Part shown: piece after piece, positions 43,086-53,136 of the stretch
Numbering within the stretch: the first letter of the stretch is position 1
Layout of the letters: each line of letters starts with the position of its first letter
DNA from: Selaginella tamariscina
Lineage: Eukaryota; Streptophyta; Lycopodiopsida; Selaginellales; Selaginellaceae
Assembly: GCA_003024785.1 (NCBI GenBank)
Contig: PUQB01000068.1
Span: 62,001-126,000, forward strand
Direction of reading: 5' to 3'
Length of the DNA stretch: 64,000 nt
Program-made: the position numbers and the translations under genes
The notes under the pieces: model-generated
What the model was told of the DNA's origin: nothing
The model's input: the letters and a program-made list of their open reading frames with translations, nothing else
Databases searched by the model: none

Positions 43086-44753
43086 ATGGAACCCTGGAGG
43101 AACCATCATCCTGATCCAGCCTTAGCTGATCAAAGGAACCAAAGGCAGGCCAATAGAGTGGCTGCCCAACAGCAACCTGAAACTGACGAAAATAGACGTC
43201 AAAATACCTTGGGAAGATAGTAGAGGATATTGCAAAAACAATACAGAAATCTGAGGCTGATCCAGAGAATTGGAGGCAGTATCAAACAGCTGGTTTAGAG
43301 GAAAAGTGAGAGGAGGAGTGCCTGTTTATATACCGAGATTGCAAGGAGAAGGATCTCCTGAGAACTCCCGAAGAGGAAGGGAGGAAGGTTAAGAGGAAAT
43401 ACACCAGAGCAAAGGTTATTACAATATGGCACTTTTCCCGGGAATGTTTGGGGTACGGTGATGTATCCACATTCTCTGCAGGAAAGAAGGAAAATCCGAA
43501 AAGGCACTTACAACAGTTTGAAGAGGTAGTAAAACTGTATAAGATGACGGATGCAGAAAGGCTGCTTATATTTCCACATACATTGAAAGGAAATGCCTCT
43601 GATTAGTATTATGATTTAGAAAAGGAAGTCAGAGAGAATTATCAGAAGGTTACTGATGCATTTAAGGAATATTTCAGAAAGGAGGAATTGCCGGAGGAAC
43701 ATTTAGAGAAGTTAAGGACTATCCTTCAAGGCAAAACAGAAAAGATAAATGAATATACACACCGTTTTAAGAAACATGAGAAAAAGTGTAAGGCATATGT
43801 AAAGATGAATGCCTTATTGCAATGGATAAGCAAGGGTTGCTAAAACCATATAGAGATCTAGCACTTACTATCAATGAAAAGGATAGAGAGGATCTCATTA
43901 ATCAATTAAAAATATATGAGAAAAAGAGAAGGCAGATAGAAAAGATTGCAAAAGGAAAGCTGAAAGTATATGGAAGAAAGGAAGAATCCTCTGATGAAGA
44001 AAAAGAAGAAGCTGATGTAGTAAAAGTTCGAAAATATCCTATAAATGAGAAAGCATTGGCTCAATGATGAAAACTTTAAAAGGAATGACAGTTAAAGAGG
44101 AGTTAAAGGAAAAAGTATGGTGTACTAAATGTAAACAATCCGGGCCATACAGTGGAGGAATGTAGGCTGCAACTGCCTACATGCCAATTCTGCGGAAAGG
44201 AAGGACATGTAGCCCGAAACTGCAGACATTTCCTGAACCAGAATGTGCTAGTATAGAGAGAGAAAGGAGAATGGATGAACGTCCACCTCCTAGAAGGTTC
44301 CCATCTAATAGGAACCGTGGCAATGAGAGGAATGATAATGTTGTTCCTTATGAGAACAGGAACAATATATATGGCAGAAGGAATGAGATTCCTTATCAGC
44401 ACAGGAATACTGGATATTATGATCAAAGAAAATGATAATCCTTACGAAATTAGAGAGGAAAGGTATTATGTAGGAAGAAATGGTCCATATAAGGCGTGGC
44501 AGATGATAGACCTTATCCTGAAAGAAATGATAGGCAATATAGAGGAGAGGAAGACCATATCAAGGTCAAAGAGGCAGAAATGATTCCCTATAACCAAGGA
44601 AATGATAAACAAGGACCACAGGGTAGGAATTTTGCTTCCCAGGTTTGTTATACATGTGGTGAAACAGGACATATCTCTAGGGAAGTCCTAGGCAGAAGGT
44701 ACAACCTCCTACTTCCACCAGAACGACTAATGTGCAGCCTACAACACGGCTAA
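43086..44753 (+). pseudogene. Gypsy D gag
   Basis: ATG at 43086 (MEPWRNHHPDPALADQ). The gag core is KRHLQQFEEVVKLYKMTDAE, LLIFPHTLKGNASD and YYDLEKEVRE (43500-43630). Three zinc-knuckle-like motifs are seen: CTKCKQSG (frame break) HTVEEC, CQFCGKEGHVARNC (44180-44230) and CYTCGETGHISRE (44646-44690). Several stops (for example near 43222 and 43606) and shifts break the frame. Arg/Asn/Tyr-rich sequence separates the second and third knuckles. Confidence 0.82.
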
Positions 44754-44759
44754 TTCAAA

Positions 44760-45570
44760 TAAAGGAGGAAAGGATGAGTATCCACCCATTGCAAGGGCAG
44801 TTATAGCTCTTCAAGAGAAGAAGAAGGAATCCTCTTGTTATGGAGAAGGTGAGGTAGTTATTATTCCTAATAAGAAGGAAAGCTTGTTACAGGAAAATGT
44901 AAGCAAGCAGGAGTAGGATCCTGACCAGAAGGTCAAGACTGATAACGAATCAGAAGGTACAGGCCAAAGGTGATATAGATAAAGGGTAAACAAAGTTTTT
45001 CATTTTACCATTACATGATATAAACAATGGATTCTATGTTATCACCAAGCTATGAATCATGAGGTAAAGGTTACGCTTGGACAGTTGATAAAGGTAGCTC
45101 CTTACAAGAAACCAGATATTAAATGCATTAAGTTTAGTTCAGCAAACATCACCTTCACGTGAAGGATATACAGTTTGTAAAATGGAAAAGGAAGTACTGT
45201 ATGAAGGTGATTATGATGGATATGTTCCTTGCATCACAGTATATGTGGGCAGGAATAAGTTAAAAGAGAGTATTAATAGATGGAGGTTCAGGGTGTGAAT
45301 TTTATTGAAGAAGGAGAATGTAAAAGGCATTGTGAGAGCAGTCACTATATCCGTTAAAGGACTTAAATACAAAATATCCTTAATTGTCCTACGAATGGAA
45401 GGACAGGATGCAACATATACTATGTTGTTAGGACGACCTTGGCTTAAGGTGGCCCAAGCGGTGCAGGATTGGGGCTCAGGAAAAATGACAATAGAACAAG
45501 GTGACTTGAAGGTCGATATTCATACTATGCTAAGGGATACTTAGCACAGAAGGATCGGCCAGTTGCATTG
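44760..45570 (+). pseudogene. Gypsy D protease region
   Basis: VLIDGGSGCEF near 45266-45298 is the DGGS-type retropepsin active site. Upstream is YEGDYDGYVPCITVYVG. 45305-45544 is open, with LRMEGQDATYTMLLGRPWLK and WGSGKMTIEQG, the usual end of this protease. A stop just after GCEFY separates the two. 44760-45060 has only scattered short frames. Confidence 0.75.
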
Positions 45571-46831
45571 GAAGGGTATGATTGGGTGCGGGGCTTGGAT
45601 GATCAGGAGGAAGAGCAAATTTTAAAAACATATCCTGATCTAAAAGCTCTTGCAGAGATTGATTTATATGCCATTCTGAAGGAAAGAAAAGCATCTTTCA
45701 AAAGGAACAGGAACAAGAGAACAGAACAATCTGGGCTTGCAGGAAAAATTTTATAAGTCTGTTCCTTATGAAATGAATTTGCAGGAACAACCTGCTGAAT
45801 ATACATATATCTACACGAATGATCCTTTAGAGCAAGTTAATATAGGTACAGAAATGGAACCTAAGATATTAAATATAGCTCAAGGATTGGATCCTGATTT
45901 TAGGAATAAAGGATTGATGTTGTTAGCCAAATACAAGGATGTATTTGCATGGTCCTATCAGGATCTTAAAGGAATACCACCAGAGATATGTATGCACACT
46001 ATTCAATTATTGCCGGGATGCCAACCGGCCAAACAAAGTGCATACAGGATGAATCCTAACTATGCTAAATTGGTGAAAGAGGAAATTGATAAACTGTTGA
46101 AGGTTGGCTTTATATATCCTATACAAGGAGCGCAATGGTTGTCACCACTCGTGATCGTCCCTAAAAAGAATGGGAAGCTAAGAGTGTGTGTCAATTATAA
46201 AAAGCTAAATGATGTTACAACTAAGGATATCTTTCCTATTCCTTTCACAGAGGAAATGCTGGATAATGTCGCAGGCCATGAAATGTATTCCTTTATGGAT
46301 GGCTTTTCAGGATATAATCAGGTGATGGTAGCTCCAGCAGATCAACATAAGACGGCTTTTATAAGTCCGTGGGGTGCCTATGCCTATAGGGTTATGCCTT
46401 TTGGCTTATGTAATGCACCCTTTACGTTTCAAAGAATTATAACGGATACCTTTCGTGAATACCTTTTAGATTTTATGAAAGTCTTTATGGATGACTTTAG
46501 TGTGTATAGTACAAAACAGGAACATCTACAGTGTTTGGAAAAATGTTTCCAGAAATGCAGACAAAATTCAGTTGCTTTAAATCCAGAAAAATGTAACTTT
46601 TTTGTTAAATCAGGAGTCCTTTTAGGACATGTGGTTTGTAAGGAAGGAATATTGGTTGATCAGGACAAGGTTAAGGTCATCCTTAGCCTACAACCACCAC
46701 AGGATATAAAGGAGTTACGAAGGTTTTTAGGCAAAATAGGCTACCATAGGCGGTTTATAAAGCATTATGCTAAACTCGCCAAACCTTTAACCGACTTGCT
46801 TAAGGTCGATGTGCCATATGTTTGGACTTAG
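45568..46831 (+). CDS. Gypsy D reverse transcriptase
   Basis: Open from 45737 for 364 codons, with an upstream overlapping piece at 45568-45756. Motifs: MLLAKYKDVFAWSYQDLKG, GFIYPIQGAQWLSPLVIVPK, LRVCVNYKKLNDVTTKDIFP, SFMDGFSGYNQVMVAP, VMPFGLCNAPFTFQRI and the catalytic FMDDFSVYS. LGHVVCKEGILVD and RRFLGKIGYHRRFIKHYAK follow. It stops at TAG (46829-46831), and RNase H continues in the overlapping frame, so pol needs a frameshift or has one indel. The motif set is that of Athila/Tat-type RT. Confidence 0.92.
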
Positions 46832-47523
46832 AGTGTCAAGAGGCATTTGATAACCTTCGAACGGCTCTTATTAAAGCCCCCATATTGGTTAGTCCCAAGT
46901 GGGATCGGGAATTCCATGTACAAGTTGATGCCTCTGATATTGCTATAGGAGCTGTCCTTACGCAAATGCAAGAGGACGGTAAGGATCGTCCTATTTATTA
47001 TGCTAGTCGCAGGCTCACACCTGCAGAGGTAAATTACACTACTACAGAAAAGGAAGCATTGGGTATGGTATATGCTATCCACAAATTTAGACATTATCTT
47101 TTGGCTAATAAAGTAAAACTTTTTGTGGATCATAAGGCTTTATTATATTTACTTAATAAACCTGTACTTACAGGAAGGTTAGCCAGGTGGTTCCTACTTC
47201 TGCAGGAATATGATTTTGAAATAATTCATAAACCTGGAAAGCAACACGAACAGGCTGATCATTTAAGTCGTATTAAAACAGGCGAACTTCCTATTCGTAC
47301 TATGGATGACTTTCCTGATGCGAGTTTATTTCGTGTGGATGTTCCATTAAGGTGGTTAGATCATATTACACAATATCTAGCCACTGGAATAGTACCACTT
47401 ACTTATAAGACGCCCGATGAAAGGAAGCTCTTTGTCGTGAGGACACGACACTTCTCTCTCGTGGGAGGAAAGCTGTATAAACTGGGGTCCGAGGGGTATT
47501 ACGAAGGTGTGTGGATCCTTTAG
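46822..47523 (+). CDS. Gypsy D RNase H
   Basis: Open for 233 codons. ECQEAFDNLRTALIKAPIL, VQVDASDIAIGAVLTQMQ, PIYYASRRLTPAEVNYTTTE, FVDHKALLYLLNKPVL, ARWFLLLQEYDFEIIHKPGK and ADHLSRI. The catalytic Asp/Glu/Asp pattern is present. The start overlaps the RT frame by 10 bp and the end overlaps the integrase frame. Confidence 0.92.
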   Translation: MDLECQEAFDNLRTALIKAPILVSPKWDREFHVQVDASDIAIGAVLTQMQEDGKDRPIYYASRRLTPAEVNYTTTEKEALGMVYAIHKFRHYLLANKVKLFVDHKALLYLLNKPVLTGRLARWFLLLQEYDFEIIHKPGKQHEQADHLSRIKTGELPIRTMDDFPDASLFRVDVPLRWLDHITQYLATGIVPLTYKTPDERKLFVVRTRHFSLVGGKLYKLGSEGYYEGVWIL

Positions 47524-48569
47524 AGGCCCCAGAGGTTCTTAAAGAGGCTCATTCAGGCCTTGCAGGAGGACATTTTGCAGAGGAAATAACAGGAAGGAAA
47601 ATCCTTCAGGCAGGGTTATGGTGGCCTACTTTATGGAGAGATGTAAATAGATATTGTAAGGCATGTGATAAATGCCAACGTGCACAATTGCCTCCAAAGA
47701 AACAAATACAACCTTATAATCCAGTTCTACCACTGGAACCTTTCCAAAAATGGGGAATGGATTTTATAGGACCAGTTAATCCTATAAGCTCAAAAAGGAA
47801 TCAATATATATTGGTTTTAACAGATTATATGACTAAATGGGTAGAGGCAGAGCCTATGAGAAAGGCTGATGCATATAATACAGCGAAGGTTATATATAAT
47901 ACTATAATAGTACGTTATGGTATTCCTAAGGAAATTGTGAGTGATAGAGGAAAGCATTTCGTGAATGAAACAATAGAAATGCTTATGAGGGAGTTTGTGA
48001 TAAAACATAAGAAGTCTACACCATATTACCCACAAGGTAATGGACAAGCTGAATCTACAAACAAAGTCCTTAAAAACGTTTTAAGGAAGGTGGTTCAGGA
48101 AAATAAGAAGGATTGGGATGAAAGGTTACCAGAAGTATTATGGGCCTATAGAACAGCTTATAAGGTGACTACAGGTACGACACCTTTTAAGCTTGCGTAT
48201 GGATTGGAGGCTATAACTCCGATGGAGTATATTGTGCCGTCCTTGAGAATAGCAATTCAATATAGGATGGGAGAGAAGGAGTCTTTGGAAGCTCGTTTAA
48301 TAGAGCTAGAGAAGTTAGATGAGAGGAGAATGCATGCCCTGTGGACGATACAGGCGATTCAGAGAAGGCGGAAGGTTTGGCTAGATAGGCGAAGGAAAGG
48401 CAAAGAGATAAAGGTAGGTGATCTCGTCCTTTGGTACAGGGGAAAGGTGGATGAAATAGGCCAAAAGTTTAATTTGAACTGGATAGGCCCTTTTCGGGTT
48501 AAATCTGTAGGACGAAGGTGTGGTGGATTTGGAAACATTGGAAGGAGAGGCAATAGAAGGAAAGGTTAA
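47511..48569 (+). CDS. Gypsy D integrase
   Basis: 352 codons. HHCC: EAHSGLAGGHFAEEITGRKI and CKACDKCQRAQL. Core: WGMDFIGPVNPISSKRNQY, EIVSDRGKHFVNE and YYPQGNGQAESTNKVLKN supply D, D and E. The C-terminal GPF/Y-like region is VGDLVLWYRGKVDEIGQKFN and WIGPFRVKSVG. No chromodomain. It integrates the element's DNA in the nucleus. Appears intact apart from the frame join with RNase H. Confidence 0.93.
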   Translation: MDPLEAPEVLKEAHSGLAGGHFAEEITGRKILQAGLWWPTLWRDVNRYCKACDKCQRAQLPPKKQIQPYNPVLPLEPFQKWGMDFIGPVNPISSKRNQYILVLTDYMTKWVEAEPMRKADAYNTAKVIYNTIIVRYGIPKEIVSDRGKHFVNETIEMLMREFVIKHKKSTPYYPQGNGQAESTNKVLKNVLRKVVQENKKDWDERLPEVLWAYRTAYKVTTGTTPFKLAYGLEAITPMEYIVPSLRIAIQYRMGEKESLEARLIELEKLDERRMHALWTIQAIQRRRKVWLDRRRKGKEIKVGDLVLWYRGKVDEIGQKFNLNWIGPFRVKSVGRRCGGFGNIGRRGNRRKG

Positions 48570-48694
48570 CCTTAATAAGGTAAGGAAATATCTCGTTGAA
48601 GGGAGTAGTATTTATGTTGAGTTGAAGAGTATATTCTGCTCTCTGAAGTGCACGAAAAACAAGGCAGGAGATCTAGGGTTTGCAGTGAGAGAGA

Positions 48695-49863
48695 GATGTC
48701 GGCAAAGAAGGGTCTTGTGTCTGCGCGGAATTGCCGGGAGTTGGTGAATCCTCCTGATGGAGAGAGATTGGGGAAAGTCCAGTTGATGCACACTAAATGG
48801 GATTTTTCCTGTGAGACGGAGAGGTTCTGCGGGAGATAGGTTTGTGGCCATACGCGGAGATTCTAAGAGATGCCGAACCTCATGATGAAGAATGCTTCAC
48901 CTTAGTGATGCTTCTGGAGAAGGTGGAGAAGCCGGATACAGGATTTGTAGCTTATGCAGAGGAGAGGAAACTCCTTTTCACCGATAGGTTGGTGGAGGAG
49001 GTATTTCACCTCCCACATTCGGAAGGAGAGGTAAAGGCCGAGAAGGCACACCTCACAGAGTATTTAAAGGAAGGCAAGCAGTACGTGAGCAAGGTAGGGT
49101 TGAAGCTTTCCGACCTGAGGGAGGAAACGCAGTTAGCGATGAATTTTATCGTTAACGCGTTCGAATTTCGGACATCTATATTACAGCATCGAATCCGGTC
49201 ATGTCTTTATATGACGGATTAAAGGAAAAGAGGCCAGTAGGAGTGGCGAGATATTTGCTGAAAAGGCTGAGGGAGCACCTCTGTGCAATGCAGGAGTTAG
49301 AGAAAAAGGGAGAGCCTTCGTCCATGATGGCCTTCACATGGGTACAGATAATCGCGGATTATGTACGCCAATACGGCGAACCGGCGGGGCCGGAGATAGT
49401 CGCGCGTATGAAGCAAGTGAGGAGAGAAACGGAGTCACTTCAGAAGAAGCAAACCAAGCGCAAGATGGGGGAGACGAAGGGAAAAGGAGTAGATGCTGAC
49501 CTGCAGGCAGAGGAGGATAAACATGGAGAGAACGCCAAAGAGGAAGAAATCAAAGGTCGAGAGATCAACGACCCGAGGAGGAACACTAGATCGGGTGAAA
49601 AAGGTAAGAAGTCAAAGCCAGGAGCACAGGATAACTCCGAGCCGAGAATAGTGGTAGACCTCGACGAGGAGGAAGACGAGCAGTCAGGAGAGATCATACG
49701 GGAAGAAGAACCTTCGTTGGAACAGGAGGAAGAGGACGAACCTGGAGAGGACGAGGAACCAAAGGAGGTTGAGAAGGAACGGAGAACAAAAGCCAGGCAG
49801 GAGAGTGGAAAACTTCAGCCGGAGCTGGAACCGCAGGTGGGAAAGGAACAGGAGAATATGTAG
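48695..49863 (+). pseudogene. Gypsy D third ORF (after integrase), acidic tail
   Basis: ATG near 48695 (MSAKKGLVSARNCRELVNPP), then a shift near 48835 into LWPYAEILRDAEPHDEECF, VAYAEERKLLFTDRLVEEVF and LREETQLAMNFIVNAFEFR. A second shift near 49170 leads to YITASNPVMSLYDGLKEKR and WVQIIADYVRQYGEPAGP. The C-terminal ~140 residues are Glu/Lys/Asp-rich. No membrane segment or signal peptide is visible, so it is not an envelope protein by sequence. Its N-terminal half resembles the retrotransposon-associated helical domain found in extra ORFs of plant Tat/Ogre elements (inference). Confidence 0.6.
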
Positions 49864-49868
49864 AACTG

Positions 49869-50453
49869 TTGCGTGAGAGACGGATGATGATAATCCCGTT
49901 GGGAGAAATAGACCCTTATAAGAAGAAGGGATGTGATGAGGGTGAGCCAGCGGTTGGGGAACGGACGATGAGATCGGGACAAGCAGAAAGTATCCTCGGA
50001 TATTCCCTTCCGACGGTTACACCCACAACGGTGGATATAACCGATGAGGAAGTAGTGGGAATTGCGAGAGAAGCTGAGGAGATGGCGCGGGGAGCGAAGT
50101 TTCCGAGGCATCAGTTTAATCCGCCGCCCTTTCAGCATTCTCCACGCACACATACAGGTATGTATGGACGAGGGATGTATCGGGGAAGTGGATCGCAGGG
50201 TGTGCCAGTGACTGATTTCCGCCTGAGGAGGAGGAGCCGATTCAGCAGAATCTTGATGGCGGGATGCAGACTGATGCGATTTTCAAAAGACGGAGGGCGT
50301 TTGCGGAAAGAGGTGCAGGCTACGGAGACGCAGATGCAGTTTGCACAGTGTCTTGCACAGCTCCAGCAGGAAATGGTCGAGCAGATGGATAAAGGTGGAA
50401 ACGAGACACAGGACGCAACGCAGATGCGGCGAATCTCTTCAATCACCTCGTAA
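49869..50453 (+). CDS. Gypsy D fourth ORF, unknown
   Basis: Up to 194 codons in the track frame. Features: PLGEIDPYKKKG, DEEVVGIAREAEEMARGAKF and a Gln-rich end (LAQLQQEMVEQMDKGGN). It begins directly after the stop of the previous ORF and may have been one protein with it. No recognised domain. Confidence 0.4.
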   Translation: MRERRMMIIPLGEIDPYKKKGCDEGEPAVGERTMRSGQAESILGYSLPTVTPTTVDITDEEVVGIAREAEEMARGAKFPRHQFNPPPFQHSPRTHTGMYGRGMYRGSGSQGVPVTDFRLRRRSRFSRILMAGCRLMRFSKDGGRLRKEVQATETQMQFAQCLAQLQQEMVEQMDKGGNETQDATQMRRISSITS

Positions 50454-50518
50454 ATTCCGGGTACACGATTAAAGATAGGGCAGACATTCAGCGGCTCATT
50501 GTACAAGCAGTTGAGAGC

Positions 50519-50893
50519 GTGATGGCGCCGAAGATGACGGCACTCCAGGGACTTGTGAGTAAGGGGATTCAGCGACCGATCAAGCAAAGGACTCCAAGCC
50601 CGGTTGTGGAGCTTAAACCTCCACAGACTGCACAGGAGCCGATGAATTTATTTCAGAGGCTGGTACGAGCGCGGGATGAGACGCAGCAGACTGCTACCAT
50701 TCTGTCTGTAGTGGTGGACGAGTTCCAGCGTCTTCAGGACGAGAACGAGCAGCTTAGGAAGGAGACGCAGGCGTTTCGTCTTCAGGTGGCAATGGTTCAG
50801 CAGGAACTGGATAAGGAGAGAGCGGAGTTTCAGAAGTACAAGGATCAGGAGGAGGTGGAATACCAGGAGGATGCGCAGGATGTGTTGCCGTGA
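50519..50893 (+). CDS. Gypsy D fifth ORF, coiled-coil protein
   Basis: About 124 codons, with ATG at 50522. A Pro-rich start (KQRTPSPVVELKPPQTAQEP) is followed by a long heptad-like segment (VVDEFQRLQDENEQLRKETQ, LDKERAEFQKYKDQEEVEY). It ends 30 bp before the purine tract of the 3' LTR. Likely a structural or self-association role. Function unknown. Confidence 0.5.
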   Translation: MMAPKMTALQGLVSKGIQRPIKQRTPSPVVELKPPQTAQEPMNLFQRLVRARDETQQTATILSVVVDEFQRLQDENEQLRKETQAFRLQVAMVQQELDKERAEFQKYKDQEEVEYQEDAQDVLP

Positions 50894-50922
50894 GGACACA
50901 GCAACAAATAAGGAGGGGGCAG

Positions 50923-51485
50923 TGTTAAAGGTAAAATATTAGGAGCATAGGACGTCCTACTGTAGAGAGAATAAGGGTAGGAAGGTCCGTAGTAAGCATG
51001 GAAGGAAAGGCTGTGGAAGAGGAAAATCCTTACCGAGAGGAAAAGGTAGGAAAAGGAAAAGGAAAAGGGAAAAGGAAAAGGAAAAGGTAAAGGATGACGT
51101 GGCGAGAGGAAGAGTAGTTAAGGGAAGTTAGGGCAACGAAGGAAGGGTCTCCATTTGAAGTTCTAGCAGGAGATAAAGGTTCTCTACACTTTGTCTTTTG
51201 TATTCATGTTAGTAATGAAAGGTGCATATTAGAGAATCTTGTGTGTGTGTATGTATTACTCTCAATGAATGGATCTAACAAGGCAATAGCCAAAATCCGT
51301 TCTTGCCCTTGACTTTGGAGACCAGTCATAGTGGCACTGGGAGAAGTCTGATATATATACAGATATATTGAGAGTTGAGAAGGAAAGGGTGTAGCCTTTC
51401 CTGTACGTTGTATGAAAGGTTTCCTGTCTGTGTGAAGGAAACAGGTTAAATAGGAAAAGGTGAGGCAGAGAGCCCCTGTTTAACA
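50923..51485 (+). repeat. 3' LTR of gypsy D
   Basis: 563 bp, nearly identical to 42402-42951, followed by target duplication GGGCC. The GGAAAA minisatellite is longer here (51045-51090). Confidence 0.95.
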
Positions 51486-53136
51486 GGGCCAACACGTGGT
51501 AACATGTGGCTGCCAAGTGGCCATTCGGCGTCATCACCTTTGTGAGCAATGCTAAGTCTTCCAAGATAACCCTAATTAGGCAAAAGACTTAGAGTCCTAC
51601 CCTAAGTCCCCTAGAATGACCATCCCCTGAACCCTAGAGGCCCAATTAGGCAGAAGACTTAGAGTACTACCCTAAGTCCCCTAGAATAACCCCACAAAAG
51701 AGATGTGTCTCACACATACCCTCATGACAGAGTCAAGGCATCGTCACTTACCCCTTGAGGAATCACCCTCATCCGGGAGTACAACCCCTTTAGGGCGACA
51801 AGGGTACCCTGAACCATGACTAACCCCTAAGGGTTTGAGTGGCCAAGTCATACCCTAGACCTAGGGCTAGTACTTAGTGAGGACACGAGTGTGCGTCGTA
51901 GGAGGACACGAGTGTTTTGCTAAGCAAACTCCCTAAGGCTAGGTTTGGATAATCCTAAGTACATGACCTTGCGAATGCCTTACGAAAGGGCTTTTGCTAA
52001 TGAGCTTAGGTTGTTCAACCCCTGGATTCCAAGGAGAACACTCCCCTAGCCAAGTGTGCCAAAGCACACCTAGTTATGAGACCTAACCTCCTTTGAGCGG
52101 ATGCCCAAGGTTCAGCACCCTAGTGCAAGCACAAGCATGCCTGTTGGCTAGAGTATCCAACCCCTTGGCGACAAACTCATAACACAACCCCAAAGAGCAT
52201 GCCTTGGGCTTTGTATCGTGTGACATCTAGCCCAGTGTCAGATCTCCATGTGACACTGCCTTCCATGATATGGGCCCTTAGATTCAAGAGTTGCACCAAG
52301 TACCACAAATGTGGCTCCTAAATGCCAACTGTAGAACCCCTCAATGAACCCTCAGGAACCAGGTAACGTGAACCTGTCAAACAAGATCCCACGCCCACAG
52401 TTGGACAAGGACACGAATGTGCCTTGCTTGGCCGTGAGTGGAGGAGGAGGCTGGAGACAAGCCTCAACCTCTGCCTCTTGGAACGTGCATTCCGACAAGA
52501 CCTCCTAGGCGTGGATTTGCCAACGTTAAGGGTAAGTTACCCCGAAGGTGGGACGTACCCCTGGCATCTAGAAGTTAGGGCGGCACAATAGAGGGTTGTG
52601 CCTTGACGACACAAGCTAGAGCTTGCACCGGAAGAAGAGTAACGAGCTTAGTCATGAACCCAAGAACCCTCACTTCTACATACTCTACCTTATTTATGTG
52701 ATGGAGCCCCCCCCCCCCCCCCCCCCCTCCCTCCCCTCCCCTCCCCTCCCTCTTTTCCTATATGTGTAAGTGGGCTGGCACTAAATGCCAACCCCTGATG
52801 AGTTTGCACACTAACCCCTACCCCTAAACCCTAACCAAGGGGGTGGGGGTTTTAGGGTGGGGTTAGGGCAACCCTAGGGGTGTTCCTAACCCTATTTAAC
52901 ATGCCAAACTCATCTTAACTAGGACGTCAAAATCGGGGGTGGGTTTTCTAGAAGGTAAGTACTACCTTCGCTTAGAGTTTCTCGACATCTAAAGATAGCC
53001 GACCGGACTACCCTTAAACATCTAAGTGCACTAAGGGGCTGTTTCTCACTACATCTAGGGTCCGTCAACATAGTACAGTAGGTAACAACAGTCAACGTCC
53101 AAAGTAAAGGGTCGAGTCATAGTAAAAACTATGACA
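51486..53136 (-). repeat. LARD-like element 3' LTR (main part)
   Basis: Matches 56790-58529 along its length. The missing end (TGTCAGAGTTTTAACCC) is at 42377-42401 across gypsy D. It contains a run of 21 C's (52707-52727) where the 5' LTR has nine, and G-rich blocks at 52840-52875. Confidence 0.88.

Larger units (their letters stand above)
42402..51485 (+). mobile_element. Ty3/gypsy element D (Athila/Tat-like lineage), young insertion
   Basis: LTRs 42402-42951 and 50923-51485, TGTTAAAGG...TTTAACA, nearly identical except for the number of GGAAAA units. Target duplication GGGCC at 42397-42401 and 51486-51490. PBS ATTGGCGACCACGG right after the 5' LTR and purine tract AGGAGGGGGCAG before the 3' LTR. 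Gag, protease (DGGS type), RT (FMDD), RNase H and integrase are followed by about 2.2 kb with extra ORFs. The RT and protease motifs are those of non-chromodomain plant gypsy elements. Confidence 0.95.

Noticed and set aside
48695..49863. Retroviral envelope gene in gypsy D
   Set aside because: No signal peptide, transmembrane segment or glycosylation-rich ectodomain. It is highly charged and acidic.
52707..52727. Functional poly-C element
   Set aside because: The same position in the sister LTR has only nine C's. Length variation of a homopolymer is the simplest explanation.
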